A stretch of 9,448 nt of DNA, from positions 1-9,448 of the forward strand of contig CANQLQ010000056.1 of the NCBI GenBank assembly GCA_947624755.1, read 5' to 3'. Position 1 is the stretch's first letter. Every line of letters starts with the position of its first letter. A program made the position numbers and the translations under genes. Positions 1-5,710 of this stretch are shown here, piece after piece. Under the pieces are notes generated by a model. The model did no database searches. It saw only the letters and a list, made by a program, of their open reading frames with translations, and was not told where the DNA came from. Source of the stretch: an uncultured Clostridia bacterium (GTDB lineage: Bacteria; Bacillota; Clostridia; Oscillospirales; Acutalibacteraceae).

Positions 1-12
1 TTCAAAAGGTAA

Positions 13-245
13 TTCCCCTGTCAGGGGAAATGTCTGCGAAGCAGACAAAAGGGTCAGGGGTTGAGGGGCGGCGCCCCTCATCGCAGCTGGCAGGCTGCGA
101 AATTTTTGTCTAAAAGAGCGCAGGAGGAGCGAAAAACAGTCCGGTGGACTGTTTTCGGTGGGAATTCTTGCCTGTCGGCTCGGTCGGTGCTTTTGCGTCG
201 TTGACGCAAAGGCTGCCCCCGGCGACCCGCACCCCTCGCCGGGGG
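13..245. repeat. Array of seven consecutive hairpins (intergenic palindromic repeat element)
   Basis: Seven inverted repeats follow one another with little space. Arms are 13-20/22-29 (8 bp, adjoining), 31-37/41-47 (7 bp, GAA loop), 62-69/73-80 (8 bp, GGC loop), 81-87/94-100 (7 bp), 133-142/146-155 (10 bp, GGT loop), 192-199/203-210 (8 bp, GTT loop) and 216-225/236-245 (10 bp, 10-nt loop). All arms are perfectly complementary. No protein family is recognisable on either strand. The GC-rich arms and dense palindromes resemble dispersed intergenic repeats of gut Clostridia. That family assignment is from memory and copy number cannot be seen here. A minus-strand reading frame crosses the array (see findings) but is probably incidental. 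Confidence 0.75.
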
Positions 246-347
246 TTCTCCATAATCTTACTCCTTTTGTGCATATTGTCCAAGCGACACATACTTTTTC
301 TACACGCTGGAATGTGTCCCAAAGCGGGCGCATTTTTTTCATTTCTA

Positions 348-376
348 TTGAAAAAAACAAAAATAAAGGTTATAAT
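348..376 (+). promoter_or_regulatory. Sigma-A type promoter, probably the original promoter of the GH43 gene
   Basis: A -35 box TTGAAA (348-353) and a perfect -10 box TATAAT (371-376) are separated by 17 bases. A transcript would start near 383, inside the inserted element at 380-632, so the GH43 mRNA would carry most of that element as its leader. Activity is inferred from the boxes only. Confidence 0.6.
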
Positions 377-379
377 TAA

Positions 380-632
380 GGAAGCTCTGATTAAATCTAA
401 TACTCATATTGATTAGGCACGCATGGCGTGCGGCAATTACGCGGGATAGAAATTATATAAAATTATAATTTTACTCCGCGAAAACGTCTGTTACTAATCT
501 GAAAGCATCTTTTTATATTCCAAAAACTTAAGGCAATACTTTGTGTATTGCCGAGTATTTTGGCAAAGTATTACGGAATATTTGCAAGCAAGATGAGCAT
601 TAAGCCTTAAGCGTGATTTAATCAGAGGTTCC
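380..632. mobile_element. MITE-like element, 253 bp, with 18-bp terminal inverted repeats
   Basis: The left end (380-397, GGAAGCTCTGATTAAATC) and the reverse complement of the right end (615-632) agree at 17 of 18 bases. The flanking triplets TAA (377-379 and 633-635) fit a 3-bp target duplication. No transposase frame lies inside, so it would be non-autonomous. Internal hairpins are 417-422/426-431 (6 bp) and 532-539/545-552 (8 bp). It lies just after the -10 box at 371-376 and ends 12 bases before the GH43 ribosome binding site. The parent transposon family is not identified. A structured RNA closed by a long stem is a less likely alternative. Confidence 0.6.
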
Positions 633-656
633 TAAAAAACAAACGGAGAGAATGTT

Positions 657-2384
657 ATGAGTAAATTGAAAAAAGCTTTTCAAATTCTTTCGGTCCTTAT
701 GGCCGTTGTCCTTGCCGCACTTGGCATAGTGCAAAATTTTATTCCCGGCAGGTGGACAAAAGTTGAAGCAGTTCAAAAACCGCTTGCAGGCGACGCTTAC
801 AGCTTTGACGATTCAAACGGAATTGTTCTTCACGACCCGACTCTTTTCAGGGCGAATGACGGTACATATTATCTTTATGGTTCACATATGGTTTCAGCCA
901 AAAGTGACGACCTTATAAACTGGCATACCATAAGCTCCGGCGTCTTTGACTCGAACAGAACGCTTATCCCCGAAGGTTCAACCGTCAGAGAAACTCTTGC
1001 CGAACCGCTTTCATGGTGTGACGCTACTCAAACGCAATGGGGAACTCCCGATGAGGAATGGCAGACAAATATTTGGGCTGCCGATGTTTTCTATAACAAG
1101 GCAATGGGTAAATACTGCTATTATGCAAGCTGTTCACTTTGGGGCGTACCGCAAAGCGTTATTTGGTTTGCAACTTCGGATTCTCCCGAAGGTCCGTTTG
1201 AATATCAGAAGTCTATCGTTTACAGCGGCTTTAACAAGAGGGCAACTCTCGGTAAACCCGAAAATGAAACTCATTACAATTTTACGAATATTCCCGAACT
1301 GATCGCTGACGGCATATTCACCAGAAGAGAAATTGAAAAACAAGACTTCTTTACCGATGAAGGTTACTATAACACCAATTGGGGCGCATATCCAAACTGT
1401 ATTGACCCGGGTGTTTTCTATGACAAAAACGGTGACTTGTGGATGACTTACGGTTCATGGAGCGGCGGTATCTATATTATGCCGCTCGTTGAGAAAACAG
1501 GACTGCCCGATTATAAGAAAATGAGAGCGGAAAAGGATTATAATTTGTATTTCGGAAAGCTTATCGCAAGCTCAAACGAGGGTAATTTCGGTTCGGGAGA
1601 AGGTCCGTTCATCACCTATGATGAGGTCAGCGGCTATTATTATTTCTTCCAGACCTACAGCACTCTCGGTGCGCTCGGCGGTTATAATATCAGAGAATAC
1701 CGCAGCGAAAATCCGGACGGCCCTTATGTTGACATAGTCGGCAACAGCGCTTCGGACTTTAAGAATACAGGAATTAAAATCATCGGCAACTACAAGTTTT
1801 CTTCAAACGAAACCGCCCTTCTTTCGGGAGGTCACAGTTCTTGTATGGTTGACGAGGACGGTAAGGTGTTCCAGGCATATCATACAAGATATAACGACGG
1901 CGTTGGTGACTTCCACACTACAGATATTCATCAGATGCTTAGAACCGAAAGCGGCTGGCTTGCAATGCTTCCGTTTAAGTACAGCGGTGAAACCGTAAGC
2001 GAAAGCGGATATGAAATTTCCGAAATCGCACGCGAATATGAGCTTGTTGATTTTTCAAACAGAACATTCAGAAGCGTAAATGAGGGCGACTGGAACACAG
2101 TTAACTCGATCATAAGCCCAACGCAGAAGGTTAAATTTACCGCTGACGGAAAAATTACAGGTCTTATGAAATACGATTGCGACGCAGGCCATACCAATCT
2201 TGGAAGTAAAAATATTGACGGAAGCTGGTCGGTTAAGGACGGCACATATTTCGTTAATATGACAGTGGACGGCGTTCGGTATGAAGGCGTAGTCTGCAAA
2301 ATGAAAGACGCAAAAGGTAATGACGTTATGGCGATCTCTTTCATTGGAAACGACAATTCCTGCATATGGTGCGTCAGCGTCTGA
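657..2384 (+). CDS. Glycoside hydrolase family 43, endo-1,5-alpha-L-arabinanase-like, exported
   Basis: This 575-residue protein probably hydrolyses alpha-1,5-linked arabinan, or a related arabinose polymer, outside the cell. Residues 1-30 form a signal peptide or anchor: a KLKK start followed by a hydrophobic run at about 9-26. The five-bladed propeller follows from about residue 52. GH43 catalytic positions are visible: Asp60 in LHDPTLF (general base), Asp250 in CIDPGVF (pKa modulator), Glu315 in GSGEGPF (general acid) and His393 in GGHSS, as in AbnB-type arabinanases. Residues from about 455 to 575 form a beta-rich C-terminal domain, as found in long extracellular arabinanases. Start ATG 657 follows GGAGAG (645-650) by 6 bases. 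Its leader appears to consist of the inserted element at 380-632. No clear terminator is seen after the stop. GH43 also includes xylosidases and arabinofuranosidases, so the substrate is less certain than the family. Confidence 0.88.
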   Translation: MSKLKKAFQILSVLMAVVLAALGIVQNFIPGRWTKVEAVQKPLAGDAYSFDDSNGIVLHDPTLFRANDGTYYLYGSHMVSAKSDDLINWHTISSGVFDSNRTLIPEGSTVRETLAEPLSWCDATQTQWGTPDEEWQTNIWAADVFYNKAMGKYCYYASCSLWGVPQSVIWFATSDSPEGPFEYQKSIVYSGFNKRATLGKPENETHYNFTNIPELIADGIFTRREIEKQDFFTDEGYYNTNWGAYPNCIDPGVFYDKNGDLWMTYGSWSGGIYIMPLVEKTGLPDYKKMRAEKDYNLYFGKLIASSNEGNFGSGEGPFITYDEVSGYYYFFQTYSTLGALGGYNIREYRSENPDGPYVDIVGNSASDFKNTGIKIIGNYKFSSNETALLSGGHSSCMVDEDGKVFQAYHTRYNDGVGDFHTTDIHQMLRTESGWLAMLPFKYSGETVSESGYEISEIAREYELVDFSNRTFRSVNEGDWNTVNSIISPTQKVKFTADGKITGLMKYDCDAGHTNLGSKNIDGSWSVKDGTYFVNMTVDGVRYEGVVCKMKDAKGNDVMAISFIGNDNSCIWCVSV

Positions 2385-2430
2385 ACGCTTATAAAGCAAT
2401 AACACAGGGCGGCAAACTGACCGGAAGCAA

Positions 2431-2459
2431 TTTAACTTATTCCTTAAATAGAATATAAT
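2431..2459 (+). promoter_or_regulatory. Candidate promoter for the methyltransferase pseudogene
   Basis: A perfect TATAAT (2454-2459) lies 17 bases after TTTAAC (2431-2436), a poor match to TTGACA. The position, about 85 bases before the likely start at 2549, fits a promoter. The weak -35 box keeps confidence low. Confidence 0.35.
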
Positions 2460-2548
2460 ATTTTCAGGCTTTCAAGCTGTACAAATAATGAATGCCTAAA
2501 GTCAACATCATTAGGATTAGCAAAAATTATTTGAAGGATAAGAAGTCT

Positions 2549-3339
2549 ATGATTACAAGAGAAGAAATAGTAAGCAGTTTTTATAATCAGATAGATGAAG
2601 ATGGACGGCTTCAGAAAACCCGGCACGGTCAGTTGGAGTACTATACGACCATGACATATATCCACCGTTATGCAACCAAACAATCAAAGGTTCTGGAGAT
2701 TGGAGCCGGAACCGGCAGATATTCTATTGCTCTTGCAAAAGAAGGAATGAATGTGACCGCTGTTGAATTGAGTGAAAGCAACCTCAAGGTTCTTAAAGAA
2801 AACAGCAAAGGAATCGAGAATATCTGCTACTATAAGGGAGATGCTACGGATCTTAGCCGATTTGCTGACAGCACTTTTGATGTGACGCTGCTTCTCGGTC
2901 CGATGTATCACCTATATGAAGCTGATGAAGTGAATCGTGCGATTGATGAAGCAATTCGGGTTACAAGGCCGGGTGGGGTGATATTGTTCGCTTTTATATC
3001 TGTGTTTGCCATCATGTATGCAAACTTCTTTTACGGGAACTGAGTCTTGGGCAAAAAGAGTATTTTACAGATGATTATAAGGTGAAACATTTTAAAGAGC
3101 AAATCTTTACCGGATATGATGTGACAGAGTTTGAGCAGTTGTTCAAGAAAAAGCCGGTTGATTGGATCACAACAACAGGTGTAGACGGTCTGCTGGAGCC
3201 AATCGAAAAACGCCAAGACTTTTCTATTCCGGATGAAGATTTTAAGGTATTTGCAAAATGGTATTTGGCTTTTTCCGAAAAACGAGAACTATTGGGAAAC
3301 ACAAACCACCTTTTGTATATTTGCCGAAAACGGACATAA
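2549..3339 (+). pseudogene. Class I SAM-dependent methyltransferase, broken by one frameshift
   Basis: The first part (2549-3043) carries motif I VLEIGAGTG at residues 48-56, which binds S-adenosylmethionine, and a later DVTLLLGPMYHL and TRPGG stretch typical of the Rossmann fold. That frame stops at 3041-3043. The C-terminal part continues in another frame, readable from about 3031 (LRELSLGQKEYFTDDY) to the stop at 3337-3339 and including GNTNHLLYICRK, a usual end for such enzymes. Adding one base in the T run at 3029-3032 would join the two into one protein of about 263 residues, so a single-base loss is the simplest explanation. No classical slippery heptamer is present. The start at 2549 (MITREEIV) is preferred because AAGG (2534-2537) precedes it, whereas the ATG at 2492 has no ribosome binding site. 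The substrate is unknown. A sequencing error at the homopolymer would make the gene intact. Confidence 0.75.
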
Positions 3340-3345
3340 GGCATA

Positions 3346-3592
3346 AAGTCGGATATCCGTTTTGTACGCTTCTTTTATACGCCTTGACGAATACAGTTTC
3401 TCTATATGCATAAACAAGTATGATAAACATGGTTGCAGAATTCGGTTTTCTCCATGAGCGGACATATTCTTTTTCAAGCCTGTTGTAATCCAATTTCTCG
3501 TATATTTCAACCAATTTGAACACCGGATCGTTCTGCTGAATAATTTTTTCAATTTCTAACGGCAAAACCACTTTATTTCTGTCTTGATACAT
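3346..3592 (-). pseudogene. IS1182-like transposase, N-terminal remnant, frameshifted and truncated
   Basis: Read on the minus strand from ATG 3592, the start MYQDRNKVVLPLEIEKI, then QNDPVFKLVE and KEYVRSWRK, followed by FIILVYAY, is typical of the N-terminal (DUF772-type) region of IS1182-family DDE transposases. The match continues in a second frame as LYSSRRIKEAYKTDIR, so an indel lies near 3395-3408. Similarity ends near 3346. Beyond it, both frames only read the antisense of the methyltransferase end. The DDE catalytic domain is absent, so the element is dead. The fragment abuts the methyltransferase stop codon (3337-3339), marking either an insertion point or a deletion joint. The family name is from recalled similarity. 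Confidence 0.7.
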
Positions 3593-3650
3593 AGTACAAT
3601 TTCACTGCTTTCTGTATGTTTTTTGGACAAGTAATTATATATGAAAGCGG

Positions 3651-3690
3651 CAACCGGGCAACCTTTTTCGGGCTGCCCGGTTGGTTTTTC
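3651..3690 (+). terminator. Rho-independent terminator, plus strand
   Basis: A perfect 10-bp stem (CAACCGGGCA 3651-3660 with TGCCCGGTTG 3674-3683) has a 13-base loop and is followed by GTTTTTC. It works only in the plus direction because no T run follows on the other strand. It lies beyond the transposase start, so it may have ended the methyltransferase transcript before the insertion or shielded the insertion element from outside transcription. Confidence 0.75.
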
Positions 3691-3695
3691 TATAA

Positions 3696-3718
3696 GCTCT
3701 GTCTTAATGCGACAGAGC
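3696..3718. repeat. 8-bp inverted repeat, possible outer end of the IS remnant
   Basis: GCTCTGTC (3696-3703) and GACAGAGC (3711-3718) are perfectly complementary around a 7-base loop. No T run follows on either strand, so it is not a terminator. Its place about 100 bases upstream of the transposase start would suit the terminal region of the lost insertion sequence, but the matching other end is missing. Confidence 0.4.
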
Positions 3719-3746
3719 CATAATATAAGATATCAGATACTCGATT

Positions 3747-3799
3747 CCTACTGCTTTATGGTAAAAGCAAAATGACGGAACAATTTACCGTCAAGTAGG
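3747..3799. repeat. Compact three-stem structure (three-way junction)
   Basis: An outer stem CCTAC (3747-3751) / GTAGG (3795-3799) encloses two hairpins: TGCTTT/AAAGCA (3752-3757/3764-3769) and TGACGG/CCGTCA (3773-3778/3788-3793). Almost no base is left between the stems. It lies between the terminator at 3651-3690 and the stop codon of the minus-strand gene at 3825. On the minus strand, the second hairpin is followed by ATTTTGCTTTT and could act as a weak terminator for that gene. Confidence 0.45.
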
Positions 3800-3824
3800 G
3801 CGGCTTGTATTAATCAGTACTTCT

Positions 3825-4232
3825 CTAATTATCAAATGAAATCATATATTCATTATTGCCAAGATTCTCTTTGTAATAATATGGTTCATTTTCCCATTTT
3901 TGATGAAATCTAATTATCATTGAATCTGTAATCGTTACAAACACAACAAAATGTTTATCCGGAAAAGAAAATGATAATCTATCAATCAAAAGTTTACCTA
4001 TTTTTTTACCAAAATCAATCAGGAGCTGTTTATCGTATCTTCGGATATTGTCAATAAGATGGAAATGACTGTCTAAAGCTTCAAAAGCAGTTTTGTCTTC
4101 AATTATCTTGCCTTCAAAAATGTTTGAAGTGCTGTTTTTAAGTATAACCAATTCATTTCCCAAATTATCATGAATACTTTTAAACTCAAAAATATCAAGC
4201 AGTTCGTTGTACAAGGATAATTTATTATTCAT
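3825..4232 (-). CDS. Hypothetical protein, 135 residues, AT-rich orphan
   Basis: I do not recognise this family. The frame is open for 138 codons from a GTG at 4241. The ATG at 4232 (MNNKLSLYNE) is the better start, although no good ribosome binding site precedes either. The product looks soluble, with no signal peptide or membrane segment. It alternates helical and strand-like parts, including a strand-rich FVVFVTITDSMIIRFHQKW and a C-terminal ENLGNNEYMISFDN. The size and the pattern of a small single-domain acidic protein would suit an immunity-type or accessory protein, but no toxin lies beside it. The gene is visibly richer in A and T than fba or the GH43 gene and sits between a dead IS and a repeat region, which suggests acquisition by transfer. 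Confidence 0.6.
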   Translation of the reverse strand: MNNKLSLYNELLDIFEFKSIHDNLGNELVILKNSTSNIFEGKIIEDKTAFEALDSHFHLIDNIRRYDKQLLIDFGKKIGKLLIDRLSFSFPDKHFVVFVTITDSMIIRFHQKWENEPYYYKENLGNNEYMISFDN

Positions 4233-4241
4233 ACTTTTCAC

Positions 4242-4432
4242 TTATAATTAAACTATTCTCGAAAGGGCTGTTTAATTATATCTCCTCGTATAATAAAGCA
4301 GTAGTTATTAAAGTACCTCTCCAAAGACAAATATACTGCACTGTAAAAGGTTTTGCGGATTGCTGCGTCATACTGCCGAAAGAAGGTTTAAAAAGGTTTC
4401 GACCACAGATCTTTACAAGATTGCTTTATCTG
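4242..4432. other. Intergenic stretch upstream of the repeat, no supported gene
   Basis: No gene, promoter or terminator stands out. A plus-strand frame without a start codon is open from 4312 through the first repeat copy to a stop at 4525-4527 and reads TTDLYKIALSAILADDVRR near 4411-4458. This may be the worn end of a former gene or simply part of the repeat element that follows. The two possibilities cannot be separated here. Confidence 0.4.
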
Positions 4433-4649
4433 CAATTCTTGCAGATGATGTCCGCCGCAGTGAAGATGTAAAAGTATACTTCAATCTATCCTGCGTAACT
4501 CCCGCGGGCGATGCCCGCCCTGCGTAATTCCTGCGGGCGATGCCTGCCACGCATAATTCAATTCTTGCAGACGATGTCCGTCGCAGCGAAGATGTAAAAG
4601 TATACCTCAATCTACCTTGCGTAATTCCTGCGGGTGATGCCCGCCCTGC
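4433..4649. repeat. Two 91-bp direct repeats with a half copy between, in the fba 3' region
   Basis: Copies at 4433-4523 and 4559-4649 differ at 9 of 91 positions. Each ends with a 27-base module (4493-4519 and 4619-4645) holding a hairpin of the type GCGGGC-GAT-GCCCGC. A third module without the rest stands at 4522-4548. The second copy touches the fba stop codon (4650-4652), so the element forms the 3' flank of fba. All nine differences are C versus T on the plus strand. The hairpins have no T run after them, so they are not standard terminators. The element looks like a dispersed Clostridia repeat, but copies elsewhere in the genome cannot be checked. Confidence 0.85.
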
Positions 4650-5585
4650 TTAAGCCTTGTTTGCACAGCCGAGAACAGTGTTGATTTTGTGTTCAACCAT
4701 TTTTTCAATGGCCTCTCTTGCCGGCTTGAGATACTGACGAGGGTCGAAGTGATCCGGATGCTCGTCAAAGTGCTTTCTGATTGCTGCGGTCATTGCAAGA
4801 CGAAGGTCAGAGTCAATGTTTATTTTGCAAACAGCCATTGAAGCGGCCTTGCGAAGCATATCTTCCGGGATACCGATTGCGTCCGGCATTTTGCCGCCGT
4901 GAGCGTTGATCTCGTCAACAAATTCAGGAATAACTGAGCTTGCGCCGTGAAGAACGATTGGGAAGCCGGGAAGTCTCTTTGAAACTTCTTCAAGAATATC
5001 GAAACGAAGCTGTGGTTTCTGACCCGGTTTAAATTTGTATGCACCGTGGCTTGTACCGATTGCAATTGCAAGCGAGTCAACACCTGTGCGTTTTACAAAG
5101 TCCTCAACCTGATCGGGGTTAGTGTATGAAGCGTTTTCGGCTTCGACCGAAACGTCATCTTCAACACCTGCAAGCGTACCGAGTTCGCCTTCAACAACAA
5201 CGCCGTGAGCGTGAGCATATTCAACTACCTTTTTTGTAACTGCGATGTTTTCTTCATACGGAAGGCTTGAGCCGTCAATCATAACTGAAGTGAAACCGCC
5301 GTCAATGCAGCTTTTGCATGTTTCAAAGTCAGGACCGTGGTCAAGGTGAAGGGCGATAGGAAGACCTGTTTCTTTTTCGGCAGCTTCAACAAGCTTTACA
5401 AGATAGGTGTGGTTAGCGTAAGCTCTTGCGCCTTTTGAAACTTGAAGAATGAGGGGAGCGTTAAGCTTCTTTGCAGCTTCTGTAATTCCCTGAATGATTT
5501 CCATGTTGTTAACGTTGAAAGCGCCTACTGCGTAGCCGCCTTTGTAAGCGTCTTCAAACATCTTTTTTGTTGTAACTAATGGCAT
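4650..5585 (-). CDS. fba: Class II fructose-1,6-bisphosphate aldolase
   Basis: This 311-residue cytoplasmic, zinc-dependent enzyme splits fructose 1,6-bisphosphate into dihydroxyacetone phosphate and glyceraldehyde 3-phosphate in glycolysis and joins them in gluconeogenesis. The TIM-barrel motifs are clear: ALHLDHG with Asp82 (catalytic) and His83 (zinc), VEGELG with Glu132/Glu134, GTSHGAYKF with His180 (zinc), LHGASS with His213 (zinc) and the phosphate-binding KINIDSD at 254-260. The length suits the family and the gene is intact. ATG 5585 follows AAAGGAG (5594-5600) by 8 bases, and a strong promoter lies at 5620-5649. It is a single-gene unit. No classical terminator follows, and the stop codon runs straight into the 91-bp repeat. 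A tagatose-bisphosphate aldolase is the main alternative within the superfamily. The motifs and length favour fba. Confidence 0.95.
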   Translation of the reverse strand: MPLVTTKKMFEDAYKGGYAVGAFNVNNMEIIQGITEAAKKLNAPLILQVSKGARAYANHTYLVKLVEAAEKETGLPIALHLDHGPDFETCKSCIDGGFTSVMIDGSSLPYEENIAVTKKVVEYAHAHGVVVEGELGTLAGVEDDVSVEAENASYTNPDQVEDFVKRTGVDSLAIAIGTSHGAYKFKPGQKPQLRFDILEEVSKRLPGFPIVLHGASSVIPEFVDEINAHGGKMPDAIGIPEDMLRKAASMAVCKINIDSDLRLAMTAAIRKHFDEHPDHFDPRQYLKPAREAIEKMVEHKINTVLGCANKA

Positions 5586-5619
5586 AGTTCTTACTCCTTT
5601 TATTACAATATTTAGATTT

Positions 5620-5649
5620 AGTATACCCTACTTTACCGATAATTGTCAA
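5620..5649 (-). promoter_or_regulatory. Sigma-A promoter of fba
   Basis: On the minus strand a perfect TTGACA (5644-5649) is followed after 18 bases by TATACT (5620-5625). The transcript would start near 5613, giving a leader of about 28 bases that includes the AAAGGAG ribosome binding site. Confidence 0.85.
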
Positions 5650-5656
5650 TAGCAGC

Positions 5657-5682
5657 AAAAAAATATCACCGCATGGCGATGA
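5657..5682 (-). terminator. Rho-independent terminator of the LCP-like gene
   Basis: On the minus strand the stem ATCGCC/GGTGAT (5675-5680 with 5665-5670, one G-U pair) with a 4-base loop is followed by ATTTTTTT. It lies 28 bases after the LCP-like stop codon and only 7 bases before the fba -35 box. Confidence 0.7.
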
Positions 5683-5710
5683 GATTTTTGAAATTTATTA
5701 ATTTTATATT

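Noticed and set aside
13..245. CRISPR array
   Set aside because: The palindromes differ from one another and there are no equal-length spacers between identical repeats.
144..416. Plus-strand open frames across the hairpin array and promoter
   Set aside because: They read low-complexity or palindromic sequence, have no ribosome binding site and resemble no protein family.
380..632. Known riboswitch in the GH43 leader
   Set aside because: No recognised aptamer motif was found. Terminal inverted repeats with flanking TAA copies fit a mobile element better.
946..1343. Open frames on both strands inside the GH43 gene
   Set aside because: They are shadows of an intact gene with all catalytic motifs. 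None has its own start signals.
1931..2405. Minus-strand open frames over the GH43 3' end
   Set aside because: They are antisense shadows without a ribosome binding site or a recognisable product.
3029..3043. Programmed -1 frameshift in the methyltransferase
   Set aside because: The site lacks a classical X XXY YYZ slippery heptamer and no strong downstream pseudoknot or stem is evident.
4413..4610. Minus-strand frame MRYTFTSSLRRTSSARI... through the 91-bp repeats as a protein gene
   Set aside because: It merely translates the repeat twice. It has no ribosome binding site, and its repeats follow the DNA repeat exactly, so it is better treated as repeat sequence.
4433..4649. Terminator function of the GCGGGC-GAT-GCCCGC hairpins for fba
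   Set aside because: No T run follows any of them on the minus strand, so intrinsic termination is not supported.
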